DNA of 64,000 nucleotides, taken from contig AP025067.1 of the NCBI GenBank assembly GCA_036186865.1, forward strand, positions 23,210,980 through 23,274,979, read 5' to 3'. Made by a program: the position numbers and the translations under genes. The notes under the pieces are model-generated. The model had not been told where the DNA came from and made no database searches. It was given only the letters and a program-made list of their open reading frames with translations. Each line of letters begins with the position of its first letter. Within the stretch, counting starts at the first letter, position 1. Source of the stretch: Eustoma russellianum (Eukaryota; Streptophyta; Magnoliopsida; Gentianales; Gentianaceae). Positions 11,401-22,357 of the stretch are shown in pieces.

Positions 11401-13228
11401 TCACCTCTTGGTAAAAGTACCTTTCGGTACCCATACTTGGGTGATCCTTCTCGGTCTATCAAATGGCAAGAATGTCGATGAAGGTGCGATATAGTAGACA
11501 TGTGGTGAATGCATTTTGGTCCTTTGTCCAAGGACTCCTCTATACTCATTGTATGAAGGACGTTTTGATATGTCCTTGTGTGTGTGCGTAGTGCGTGGAT
11601 GAAACGAATGCCGTGTATGCATCACGCTTTTCTTTTCATATCTATATGGTACAAAATTGTATTTCATGTGTGATATGAAGATGTAGCGGGACGTGATAAG
11701 GGAAGTGACGGTTTTTGCATCATCTTAGACGCCACTTGGGGCTTTGGAGTGTCTACTTTCTTAGACACCACAAACTTAGTTGGTTTGGTTGATACTTCAT
11801 TAGTATCAACGTATCCCAAACCCGTTTTGTCACTGTCATGCTTTTGTGATAATATAATGCGATACAGCATGTTGGATCCCGTATCAAACTGTTTCATCAT
11901 TTTCTCTAAGTCTGTATTCCTTGATTTCAAACTTGAAATCTCGGATTTCATTTCATTATTTTGAGTGGTCAATGATGAAATCTCTGTCTTTAATGCAGTA
12001 ATGACACATGATGACTCTTCCTTTGAATCGCTTAATTGAGCGACAAGATTCTCGTTAGAAGATTCTAACAGTTTCTTGTCTTCAATTAATCGCTTCTTTT
12101 CCTTAGCGAGAGTCTTAGTGAATTTATGCAATTCTAAATACTGACTAAAAAGATCATCATAAGAATGTTCAGAGTCAGAGTCAGAATCAGATGATACCTC
12201 ATTAGATGCTTTGGATGCAAAGCATACTTGTGTAGTCTCCTCTTCGGTCTCAGTTCAGGGTATTTAGTTGTTTGCTTTTCTTTATTGGGGCAGTCATATG
12301 ATAAGTATCCGAGTTTGCCACATTCATAACATTTAACATCTTTATCATTTGACTTGTTCTTATTTCTCTTAGTTGTAGTATCCTTATTTTTGTTTCTAAA
12401 TGACCTTCTCATAAATTTTCTAAAGCCTTTAGCCAATAGAATTAGGTCATCGTTATCCGATTCAGAATCACTATCATCTACGTGATCGGAAGTAGAAGAG
12501 ATGTATTCATTTGATTTAAAAGCAATAGCTTTACCTTGTTTAGATGATTCCGATTTCCGTATGGTGAGTTTATTCTCATAGACCTTAAGTGATCCGATTA
12601 ATTCTTCCATCTTAATTGACTTAGTTTCCTTGCTTTCTTCTATTGCGGTCACTTTAGGGTCCCACTCGGATGGAAGGCTTCGTAAGACTTTCTGTACCTT
12701 TTCCTGCGTGGTAAAAGCCTTACCAAGAGACTCAAGAGAGTTGTAGATGTTAGTCAAACGAAGATCCATATCAACAATAGACTCATTAGGCAATAATTTA
12801 AACGACTCAAGTGTGGACATAAGCATGTTTATTTTTGACTCTTTTACTTGACTCGTGCCTTCGTGTTTCGTTTCTAGTATCCTCCACATTTCTTGTGCAC
12901 TCGAACAGTTTGAGACATAACTAGACTCACTTTTACTTAATCCGTTTAGGAGCAATTGCATAGCCCTAGCATTCATACTAAGTTTCTTTTTATCATCACT
13001 CGTATATTCTTGTCTAGATTTAACGACTTCTAATGTGACTCCGTCTACGGTAGATAGCTTAGATGGGACAAAAGGACCATCTTCTATTATTGACCAAAGA
13101 TCTATGTCTATAGCCATAAGAAAAAACTTCATCCTAAGTTTCCACTGAATAAACGACTCACCGTCAAAAAGCGGAGGCCTTTGGCTCGACATACCTTCTT
13201 GCTCGGTTTTGAGATATGTGGTTGCCAT
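11401..13228 (-). pseudogene. S1 gag with coiled-coil tail, frameshifted
   Basis: Starts at the ATG at 13228 (MATTYLKTEQEG), 40 bases inside the primer site. Residues 1-220 are a copia-type gag domain (DGESFIQWKLRMKFFLM ... MWRILETKHEG). A zinc knuckle CYECGKLGYLSYDC follows near 12330, in which the metal-binding His of CX2CX4HX4C is replaced by Tyr; S2 keeps His there. A frameshift near 12250 leads to a second frame (12131-11664) rich in Lys/Glu/Leu that looks like a coiled coil (KEKKRLIEDKKLLESSNENL), then a third (11667-11401) with a basic tail ending RKITQVWVPKGTFTKR-like sequence. An extended Gag is usual in Sireviruses. Confidence 0.85.
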
Positions 13229-13268
13229 CTCACTGAATCGTTGGATTCTTTGAAGTGAGTGTTCTTGC

Positions 13269-13280
13269 GCTCTGATACCA
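13269..13280 (-). promoter_or_regulatory. S1 primer binding site
   Basis: The minus strand reads TGGTATCAGAGC two bases inside the LTR end (CCTACA|AG|TGGTATC), the initiator tRNA-Met type. Confidence 0.92.
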
Positions 13281-13282
13281 CT

Positions 13283-16200
13283 TGTAGGATCTTCAAGGCA
13301 CCACTAGAAGGGGGGGTTGAATAGGTGGTGTGGAAAGTGTGGTTTTCAAAATTTGTTTAAACCTAAACAACTCAACTTCTGAAAACAGATTCTGTTTTCA
13401 GGACCAGTTTTAAAACGTTTTTAAAACCAGGTTATAGGTCTCCAAAAATTCTGAACTTTTGAGAGAACTTAGCCTCAAATGTTATGAGGGTCCCCTAAAA
13501 ATTTCAAATTAAAATTCAATCTTTAACCCCTTCAAAAACCATTGGTGATCAGATTGCGCGAATCTTCCAGAAACGGTAGACGGTTTTGAAAAATATATTC
13601 CTATTTGTGTGTAAGTCCAAATGCTCTGAAACTTTAACCACTAACTTCTTATATACTATATTTAAGTGGGTTGAAACAGTTTTGCAAAATTCTTTTGGGA
13701 AGTAGGTCAACTACAATCAAAGTCTCAACCTTTGCAAGTCTGAAAATCAGACTGCACTAGTCTCAGAACTTTTGATGTTTGATCGACTTATACTTATCCA
13801 AAAGGGTTGAAGCTTGTGCCAAATTAACCCTAGAATGTGTGACTATGTTTCTGGAAATTTTCGTGATTTTTGAAAGTCTTTTACTATTTGTACGAATGCA
13901 AACAAAAAGAGTAAACTGTGTAGTAACAGAAAATAAATGCTGAAAGTAAATGGCACCGAGAATTTTATACTGGTTCGGTTATAAACAACCTACTCCAGTC
14001 TTCAAGGAACACCTTCCTTGGTTCACACTAGTCACACACACGTAATACATCTTACCACAGGGTTGATAGAGTTACACACTAACTTCAACCCTTTATAAAC
14101 CTTGTACGATGAATACAACTCGCACGAACACCACCACCTCGCAAGAATGAAGATTGATCACACCTTGATCAATCTTTTACAAAGATATGGAATATGTGGT
14201 GGTCTATAACAAGCCTATTCAAGATTGAAAATATGAATACAATAGGCTTTCAATAAGAAGAAAGAAAGATAGAGTACAAGAAGAGAGGCTAGCGTTTTTG
14301 ATCACTTGATTTTACAATGCTTGTGCTTGTCTTGTTTTTGCTCCTCTTCTTTCCTTTTATGCTCATATGGCCGTCCCCCTAGGTATCCCCCCCCTCTTGA
14401 AAATTATCTTCTAAGTCCTTGGGAGAATGTAAGACATCATTGTGACATGGTCTTGCTTACTTGTCACCTTCTCATTGGATGATCATTTAAGCTTTGCTTA
14501 CTTGGCACTTCATGATTGGTTGGATGTTGTCACCATTGATGACTTGGAAAAATCTGAATATATCGCTCAAAACATGTGCCAATATCAATCATAAAATTAT
14601 TTCCATAATACACAAGATTGTCACATAAATTGCAAGACAAAATTTCTTCCTTACTAAGCAAAAAATCGACCAAGATGAATATTTACCATGCTGAATTTTC
14701 AGCATGTGATACATGGAGTTAAAGTTCAAAATAATTCAATTTTTCTTTGATTTTTCTAATTAAAATGAATCATCAATTGATAGCAATTATCTTGATCAAT
14801 TTGGAAATGAAATTTGGTCTCCCACATGGCCATGAATTCGGCCATCATTCATCCTACACATGCTGAAAAATTTCAGCATGTGTGATATATAAAATATCAC
14901 TCTTTATGGCTTTGAAAAATATTCAAATTGCTTCCATTTCTTCTTCCAATCAATCACATAATTCAAGACACAAAATATACCTCATTTACTTGATAAAATT
15001 CGGCCATCCTTAGTTCAACATGCTGAAATTTTCAGCAAGTGTTTCAAATGAGACAAAGTTTGAAATCTTACCATTTGTAGCTTCTCTCTTTAATTCACCA
15101 ACATTGTATGATTGATTCTTGACCAATCAATATGCAAACAAGGCTCCAAATAAGCTCCATCTCAGCTGTGATATGCGTGTATAATGTATATACATGTGCT
15201 AAAAATTATTTTTGCTAACTTTGTAAAATAGTGCACATTCAATAATACACACATGTTATATTCCAATCAGCACTTAATTTAATTTTCTAGAACACTTTAA
15301 GATGTATAACATATGTAAAAAGTGTCTAGATACGTGTCATATGATGTGCCACAGATATTCCATGTGTTGTGTACGTAGAAAACCGAATTTTCGATATTTA
15401 TCGATTACCCGATTTTTCTCTAATTAAATTCCAACTTCTTGCACATGTTATATATATTATGTTACACATAATATATAATATATACTTTAAATCTCAGCAC
15501 TTGGCTGGTCTAAAGTGGCGCCATTAACATGTGACAAAATTAAAATTGGAATCTTCACATTTTAGCCTTAATGTGGGGTGATTTGTGTGTGCCAATATGG
15601 AAAGAATTTTTGGCTGAAAAAATTTCCATATGCACGAAATTTATGATGATTTTTGAGTTGTAGGGGCTGGCCATCTATTTATAGAAAGTACGTGACACGT
15701 TAGCGAAGTTTCGGTATTCGCCCGATACGACAATTTTCGGTTTAGAACCTTTTAACGTGTCGTATTTAATTTGTCATCACCATGTCTTATATCATATGAT
15801 ATAAGACCTGAATATTATCATAAATATGAGTTAAGTATATTGGTGTGACGTTAACGTACGTACGTAAAATATATAACGTGTCGGTAGTACGTTGGAATAC
15901 ATGTGTATGTGCTTTTAAAAAATATCTGAAAATATATGTATATATATGTGTGTATGGCGTGTATATATTAATGAGGGGAGGAGGAGAAGACTTTCCTTCC
16001 TTAGCCTTGTTGCCTTTGTGCCTTTTCCAAATGTGGCTTCCTTTAATGAACTACTTAATTTTATTAACTAAGTACTTCACTTAATGAACTAGTTTAGTTC
16101 ATTAATGGTGGCACCTGAAAATAGTGTAAACACAACAAATGTTTGCCATATGATGTAAGCTTTAACGCTTCATGGCTCGTTAGTACGGCAACATTATATA

Positions 16201-16342
16201 TGTGAGCTAAATAAGGTAAGTGATGAGCAATGTATCATGCATACATGTCTATCATGCACACGTTTTGTGTATATCATGCATGTTTTACGTCTTTCATTTA
16301 AATCACATATTTTGAAATCATTCAAACCCCTTTTTCTCTACA
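13283..16342 (-). repeat. S1 5' LTR (3060 bp), complete
   Basis: On the minus strand it runs from TGTAGAGAAAAAGGGG (16342) to TTGAAGATCCTACA (13283). It is nearly identical to 5331-8016 over the shared part. The R/U5 side (13283-13700) is homologous to the end of the S2 LTRs. The reverse complement of this LTR faces the S2 5' LTR about 8 kb away, forming a long imperfect inverted pair. Confidence 0.92.
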
Positions 16343-17228
16343 TAAACAACATTCGGCCACGGTAGACCATGTTTTTCTCTACTGCAGTAATATTTGCTCC
16401 ATTTGGGATTTCTTCGCCATAGAATTACATGGTGCGTCACCCAGCTCGCTACACCTTCGTCAGTACTTGTTATCTTGGTGGTATCGCTCCTCGTTCTCGT
16501 CACTATTTGGGATTTTAAAGATTGTCGTTCCGGCTATTGTTGTCTTCAATATATGGCGAACCTATGCGGCATTAATATATGGAGACTCGGCTTCATTTGC
16601 TCCTGCTACACTTTGGGCTTCGATACATTATGATATTGAGATGTGGGTCAAAAATATACAAGGATCAAAGATTGCGGCAGGACCCACCTTTTGTCTTTCA
16701 CGGATTCCAAGAATTCAGTCCCCACGTCTACAGGCAGTTCGCTGGCAAACACCACCATCTGGTAGGCTAAAGTTGAATATTGATGCGTCAGTTGGCAGGC
16801 ACAACGCCTCAGGTGGGGCGATTTTGCTTGATCATTTCGGTGCTTTTGTAGGAGCGATTTCATTTCGGCTTCCCCACTGTACACCACTTGCAGCAGAGAT
16901 TCAAGCAGCAGTGTTTGGTCTGCTATACTTTCTTCCAATTTATCGTTCTATGGTTTTAGAATCCGACTGCGCACAACTGATTACACGCCTGAGACAGCCA
17001 CAGCCTGTCTTTGGTAACTATCATCTTCGGCTATTACGGACATTACTGCATCCGCATGGCCTGGATTTTGTTCATGTATATAGAGAGGCCAACATGACGG
17101 CACACTACCTTGCTCAGCAAGCGATGATGTTTCCTCAGACACGGTCATATTCGCGTCACAGTCTACCATCACTCGTTCGTGGTGCCATCACTTTGGACCT
17201 CTCCTCTGCAAATTTGCGGGTCCTTTAA
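16343..17228 (+). pseudogene. L1 ORF2 C-terminus: zinc finger and RNase H
   Basis: C-terminal end of the LINE reverse-transcriptase protein. The frame is open from the S1 junction (about 16347) to the stop just before 17229. The first 50 residues match the zf-RVT finger that follows plant LINE reverse transcriptases (DHVFLYC). Residues from about 16740 form an RVT_3-type RNase H: VRWQTPPSGRLKLNIDASVG (the first catalytic Asp in NIDAS), GGAILLDHFGAF, AAEIQAAVFGLL (Glu) and LESDCAQLI (Asp), ending in VHVYREANMTAHYLAQ (REAN with His). It would remove RNA from the cDNA hybrid during target-primed reverse transcription. The lack of stops suggests a fairly young copy. Confidence 0.88.
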
Positions 17229-17718
17229 GTGTCAGGTCTTCCAAATGGATTGGCAACTTTTCGCTATCTCTGCCTGTACCTTAGTTGGGGCAGGCAGACC
17301 TGGTATGATCTTCATTCGATTCGCCATAAACCTTTATCTATGTTTCATATGTCTGCTTCACTCAGCGTTTTATATCTCTTCTGCATGGACGGGTTCACGG
17401 CTCATATTTGTTTGCATCACCGACAAAGCTGTTCTTTCCGCCAGGACGAGGGCCTCTCCGATGCAAATTTACGGGTCCCTTATGTTTCAGGTCTTCCAAA
17501 TGGATTTTCAATTCTACGCTATATCTGCCGGTACCTTAGTTGGTGCAGGCAGACCTGGTATGATCTTCATTCGATTGGCCATAAACATTTATCTATGTCT
17601 CATATATCTGCTTCACTCAGCGTTTCATTTATCTTGTGCATGGACGGGATCACGGCTCATAATTGTTTGCCTCGCCGACGACGCTACTCTTTCCACCGGG
17701 ACCAAGGACAAGCATCAA
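17209..17718 (+). repeat. 255-bp tandem duplication in L1 3' UTR
   Basis: 17209-17463 and 17464-17718 are near-identical (GCAAATTT.CGGGTCC ... CAGGTCTTCCAAATGGATT repeats exactly 255 bases later). The period is a multiple of three, and two overlapping frames (17179-17826 and 17229-17801) stay open across both copies. L2 has a single homologous unit near 20580-20800. Confidence 0.9.
17270..17297 (+). other. L1 upstream 3'-UTR stem-loop
   Basis: CTGCCTG (17270-17276) pairs with CAGGCAG (17291-17297) and is followed by ACCTGGTATG. The second duplicate (17525-17552) has a damaged left arm (CTGCCGG). The same stem with different pairs occurs in L2, L3 and L4. Confidence 0.55.
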
Positions 17719-17975
17719 GAATGGACATTATCATGGCTTACTTTTATTTTGTTACCTTTGTATTATTTTCGGTTTGCACATTCTTTTATTTTACACGGTA
17801 GCGCATATCAACACTCCATTATATAAATATGTACGCTTTTTCTTTCGCCAAGGTTTTATCCATAAGGGTGGTTTTACTTGGCAAGGTTTTAATGCGGCAT
17901 ATCATATATATTTTGGATGTTGGTAATCATATACTGCTACTATCGCCATACTTCCATGCTCTGTAATAAGGTTTT

Positions 17976-17993
17976 CCTCCGCCATAAGTGAGG
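17976..17993 (+). other. L1 terminal stem-loop
   Basis: CCTC-CGCCATAAGT-GAGG just upstream of the AATAAAA signal. It is found at the equivalent place in L2, L3, L4 and L5. Confidence 0.6.
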
Positions 17994-18023
17994 GCTTATG
18001 CTAATAAAATTTCTTTTGATTAA

Positions 18024-18024
18024 A

Positions 18025-18059
<35 letters not shown>

Positions 18060-18122
18060 TATATACATATATATACACACATATATATATACCTATTCTT
18101 AAAACCGTATATATATATATAT
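18024..18122. repeat. (AT)/(AC) microsatellite at L1 tail
   Basis: Mixed AT and AC dinucleotide runs start about 20 bases after the LINE AATAAAA signal, with one short non-repeat break near 18092-18107. Confidence 0.9.
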
Positions 18123-18675
18123 GGTCCTTATATTTATATATTTCTCATAATAACACATTTTATAAGTATGTATAATTTATTTTAAGTAGTTTAGATCTTA
18201 AACACATTAAGGCCGAATTACACACATATTTAAATCTCATTTTCCTTCCTTTTTATATACATGATATATGTTGTATGTTTTTATAGTAACATAATCATAT
18301 CATTTTCCTTTCTTTTACTTAAATCTAATATTATGACACTAAGAAAACACATAGTCACAACATAATAGATATCATAAAATTATATACTTGTTGAATCATA
18401 ATCATCATCTAAATACATATTTTTAGGATGGAAATGAGGGAACTCAAATGAAATACCCCAAATAGGCCCTAGGCCGTGTATTCTATGTTTAGCTTCATGC
18501 AAAAGATAATCATCAAACTATCATTGAATTCATGTATGTAAATCATGCTCAAGATGCACACATAAATATGTTAAAGCATAATCTTGAAACATAAGAAAAC
18601 CAAGGATACATAAAAGTACAACTTAATGATCATCATAAAAGAAACATAACCAAATGTAGTTTTGTATTAAGTTTC
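18123..18675. other. AT-rich DNA without gene, between L1 and L2
   Basis: No open frame of note and no known domain. The sequence, including a purine-rich stretch near 18425, may be the continuation of the LTR-like block that resumes after L2 at 21347, in which case L2 inserted into that LTR. This is inference from position and composition only. Confidence 0.4.
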
Positions 18676-20580
18676 TAGTTGGTCAATCAGCTCTACGACC
18701 ATACTCTATTGGCCGCATTCCTATGACTATTACACATCTATCTTATGCGGATGACTTACTTATCTTTCTTGATGCTAGCAGACAAAATTTTCGGGCTTTT
18801 AAGCATTTTCTGTCTACTTATGAAAAAGTCTCAGGACAAGCAGTAAATTGGCACAAAAGCTCAGTGGTATATTCGGATGCAGTTTCTGTTTCGCAGCGTT
18901 GTGTATATACTACATTACTAGGGGCACGGCAGACAAGCCTCCCAATGAAATACTTGGGCTCATATCTTCATAAAGGAATTACGCGCTCCACACACTGCTT
19001 AGACCTCTTACAGCATGTGGACTCTAAACTAAATGGTTGGCAAGCCAAGATATTAAGTACTGCTGGTAGGCTTTTGCTCATTCGTTTTGTCCTTTTATCT
19101 ATACCTTTGCATGTTCTGGCTGCATCTGCTATTCCACGTAGTGTTGTTCAATCGTTGGAAAGGCGATTTGCGGTTTTCTTGTGGGGGCCTGATAGACGTC
19201 ATTGGGTTAAATGGACTACCATTTGTTGTGCCACAAATGAGGGCGGTCTGAACATTCGTAGCCTTGATTGCATTCAGCGTGCCTATGCAGCAAAATTATG
19301 GTGGCAATATCATGTCAGTTCTACATTATGGGGGGGAATATATGCGTCTATGCTATCAAAGAACTCAAACATTTGTTCCACGTATATATGACTCTCCCGG
19401 ATGGAAACGAATTTGCCGTATTAATTCACAATGCCATACATTAGTACAATGGGCTAATGGGGCACCAGTTTGGCCAAACTCCACGGGTCAATTTCTGCTA
19501 AAGGATGCGTATAAGGCTTTTCGACCTACAGTTCAATCGCTATTGTCTAACAAAATAGCCTGGATACCACGTCAACGGCCAATGATCCAGATATTTCTTT
19601 GGAAGCTCTTGCATAATGCACTGCCTTTGCCAGATGCCCTTTCCTGCTTCATCCAGGTACTGCCAAGCATATGTCCATTTTGTCGCACGGACTCTGCCTC
19701 TCAAAATCACATCTTTTATCATTGTTCCCAAATCAGACCTGTTCGACATTATTTCAATGACTTACTAGACATCCGACCAAGTCACGCTACTGGTTGGCGT
19801 AGCTTTATGCTCTCGGTGTGGCTAGAATCTGCAGGTGGATTTCTTGGTTGTATGCAGCGAATATATATTGGTGTCCTACTTTGGAATATTTGGAAGGTAT
19901 ATGCTGAAATGGTGTTTGGTGATGGAACTTGGTCTCAACGAATACTCCTCAAGAATATTCGGCTTGAAATGTTTCTATGGGCCAAGTCACAAAGTGGTAC
20001 AAAAATAGCATCCAATATTCCTCGTCTAATAAGTAATGGCCTTTCACCTCCCCTTCGTTTGCCTAGACTGCGAGTTGTCCGCTGGAATCCTCCGCCAGTT
20101 GGCAGATTAAAGTTAAATACAGACGCCTCTATTGGTTGCCACACAGCAGGGGGTGGAGCCGTATTACGTGATTTGCAAGGCTTCTTTATTCATGCCATCT
20201 CCTTTCTATTACGCCATGACTATCCAGTGAGGGTTGAAGCGCAAGCTGTCTTAATCTCTCTTTTACACTATCTGCCGATATATGGCCCATTAAATGTGGA
20301 GGTAGATTGTCATCAACTACTCACGCTCATGCACACTAGGACTCCCTTAGCTTCGAATCTTCATCGTCTTCGTACGTTTCTTGCTGCATCATCGATCCAT
20401 TTATCTTATGCACCTCGAGAGGTAAATCAAGCAGCACACTTTCTATCCCAGGACGGCTCGCGGACTATGCTTCTTACATCATATTCCACGCTTGCATCAT
20501 TGCCCACACATATACGAGGCGTCATTTTGATAGACTTCACGCTTCCAACGTTTCGTCCTTCAACCAATGATGGATCCTAA
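18676..20580 (+). pseudogene. L2 ORF2: RT C-terminus, zinc finger, RNase H
   Basis: Two overlapping frames (18676-19391, then 19264-20580) joined by a frameshift near 19330, in a run of eight G residues. Frame 1 holds the catalytic LSYADDLLIF, then VNWHKSS, MKYLGSYL and GRLLLIRFVLLSIPLHVLAA, the thumb of plant L1 RTs. Frame 2 holds the zf-RVT finger (MIQIFLWKLLHNALPL ... CPFCRTDSASQNHIFYHC) and an RVT_3 RNase H (VRWNPPPVGRLKLNTDASIG; Glu in RVEAQAVLISLL; Asp in VEVDCHQLL; REVNQAAHFLS). All four RNase H acidic positions are kept. Apart from the homopolymer slip the protein part is open. Confidence 0.9.
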
Positions 20581-20653
20581 AAGGATACATTGGCGTCTCA
20601 TCCATATGCTATCTCAGTTTGTCTTCCACATGGATTGGCGTTTCAAGAATCTC

Positions 20654-20683
20654 CCTGCCTGTCTCCTACGGGATTCAGGCAGG
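20654..20683 (+). other. L2 upstream 3'-UTR stem-loop
   Basis: CCTGCCTG (20654-20661) pairs with CAGGCAGG (20676-20683) around a 14-base loop and is followed by TTTGGTATG, as in L1. Confidence 0.55.
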
Positions 20684-21265
20684 TTTGGTATGTCTTGTTA
20701 TCTTTTGATCAGCATTCTATCATGTTTCCTCCTGCTTCATAACTGCCTCTTTCTGCTTGCTCTCTCATGTCTTGGACTATATATATTGGTGGCGAGATAT
20801 CTCTATTACACATTGGCAGACTCAGCGGCTTATACTTCACAGCGTCCATCCATAACTTCGTCGCCTTGGCATCAACCTTGCCAAGGCGACATCGGTATGT
20901 GTTTGACATCTCTATATCGTTTTCTTTGGCTATTCTCCATCACTTGCATAACTATGCTTTGCCTTTTTTCTGAGGTCCTCCCGGATAGGACAAGCTCACG
21001 TAACAATCTCCGCTGCTTCAAATGGCGCACTCGAACAACACCTCCGGCTGCGGAATATGCACCTTCGTACTCAGACACAGATTTAACATATATCAAGGAT
21101 GGTCGTATAAATATGTACGCTTTTTCCTTCGCCAGGGTTTTATCCACAAGGGTGGTTTTTCCTGGCAAGGTTTTAATGCGGCATATCGTATACGACTGGA
21201 GATATGTTCTTCTTAGCTCGTTATTTCATTTTTTCGCATACTCTGATGCTTTGTAATATGGTTTT

Positions 21266-21283
21266 CCTCCGCCACAAGTGAGG
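21266..21283 (+). other. L2 terminal stem-loop
   Basis: CCTC-CGCCACAAGT-GAGG, ten bases before the AATAAAA signal; identical in L4. Confidence 0.6.
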
Positions 21284-21311
21284 CTTTTCCTTAATAAAAT
21301 ATCTGTTACAT

Positions 21312-21313
<2 letters not shown>

Positions 21314-21346
<33 letters not shown>
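21314..21346. repeat. (TA)n at L2 tail
   Basis: About 16 AT units directly after the AATAAAATATCTGTTACATAA end of the LINE. Confidence 0.95.
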
Positions 21347-21349
<3 letters not shown>

Positions 21350-22357
21350 TTACAAACATAGATCTTTCATATTCTTATGATAAAAACTTGAACATACTAC
21401 ATGATGATCCCATTTTGATATGAACATAAGTATTTATTCTTTGGAAATCCATGAAGGATCTAGGAAGAATACTTGCCTTGGTTCACTTTCTTACACTAGG
21501 AGATGATCCTCACTTGAGTTTGAAGAAAATACTTCTTCTCCTTCTTCCTAGGGGTATACGGTTTTGGAGTACAAAAAGAAGGTTAGTGAGCAACTTATGA
21601 AACTAATTAGATGGAAGAATTAAACTTAAACTTCACAAAGTTCTTACATTGGTTTCCTTTGATTCTAGATTCTACAACCTTCTTGAATCTTTCTTATTTG
21701 ATGGAGTTCTTTGGGAGCTTGATTTGAGCGATGTTGGTGTGAAGAAAAGAGAAGAAAATCTTCTCCTTGTTGTCTATGTAATTTTCGGCCAAGGGGGTAA
21801 AGGAGGAGGGTGTTGGAGTTTCCTTGAGTTTTTCTTGGAGAGAAGATGGAATAGTGGGTTGGAGATATAATTATGTGAGAGGTTGAAGAAGAAATAAAAT
21901 CTCTTCTTTTCCTAAGGGGTGGGGCGGCCATGCTTAGTGGGGAATGGGGTGGGAGAAAAACTTTTGACAAGTATGGGTTGGAGGGATGGGGTTTAGGATA
22001 AGATTCTTAAGCATGCATTATTTTGTATAAACTTTACTAAATAGTAAGACAAGTTGTCTTACATTACTTTTTCCTTTTTCTTTTCTTTTTCTTTCATGTA
22101 TATATATTTGTTTTCCTTTTATTTAATGTTGTATAAAATTGTTGTGTCAAGTATTTCTTTTTGATTTAATTTATCCTAGTGGTTTAAGTTGTTACTAACT
22201 AGTTTAATTTGAGTTTTATTGTATAAACTCAAACGTGTTTTATATATTTGCTAATGTGTCGATATACAAGAAAAGTTTTATGAATCATACACCTATGAAA
22301 TTACATATACGGTATTGGAATCGTTACGATATAACGGAATTTTCTGGGTCGTAACAG
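21347..22357 (-). repeat. LTR-like block cutting G2 protease
   Basis: On the minus strand the block starts TGTTACGACCCAG at 22357, very like the G1 LTR start (TGTTACGGCC). The G2 protease frame ends exactly there (KLDLPLLN then unrelated codons), so this is the edge of an inserted LTR; the adjoining duplication would be GGTTA (22358-22362). The far end is not identified; the LTR may continue past L2 into 18123-18675. The 73-codon frame at 21649-21870 lies in it and shows no known domain. Confidence 0.55.

Larger units (their letters stand above)
5331..16342 (-). mobile_element. Ty1/copia Sirevirus-like element S1
   Basis: Minus-strand copia element, complete except for the outer part of its 3' LTR, which lies beyond the G1 insertion. 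Order: 5' LTR 13283-16342, primer site 13269-13280, gag 13228-11401, protease-integrase 11345-9582, RT-RNase H about 9590-8251, a run of five polypurine tracts, and the 3' LTR remnant 5331-8016. The copia domain order (IN before RT), the long LTRs and the repeated polypurine tracts fit the Sirevirus lineage (family knowledge; assignment inferred). S1 is closely related to S2, which lies in the opposite orientation. Its right edge (TCTACA|TAAAC) interrupts LINE L1. Confidence 0.9.
16343..18028 (+). mobile_element. L1-type LINE L1, 3' part
   Basis: Plus-strand non-LTR retrotransposon tail. The reading frame of its zinc-finger region (HSATVDHVFLYCSNICSIWDFF) is open right up to the S1 LTR edge at 16342. 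S1 therefore inserted into the LINE, and the 5' part should lie left of G1/S1, outside the window. Order: zinc finger, RNase H, a stop at 17226, a 3' UTR with a 255-bp tandem duplication, two stem-loops, an AATAAAA signal at about 18003 and an AT/CA microsatellite. Confidence 0.88.
18676..21346 (+). mobile_element. L1-type LINE L2, 5'-truncated
   Basis: Plus-strand LINE copy that starts inside the reverse transcriptase, about 10-15 codons before the SYADD motif, which is typical of 5' truncation during target-primed integration. It contains the RT C-terminal part, zinc finger, RNase H, a 3' UTR with both stem-loops, AATAAAA at about 21293 and a (TA)n tail. I could not find a convincing target-site duplication because the right flank begins in a (TA)n run. 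Confidence 0.88.

Noticed and set aside
20567..21256. 229-codon frame after L2 ORF2
   Set aside because: Corresponds to the LINE 3' UTR; it contains both stem-loops and no domain.
21649..21870. 73-codon frame that could look like a small gene
   Set aside because: Sits in an LTR-like block, and an overlapping frame on the other strand is equally open; no known motif.
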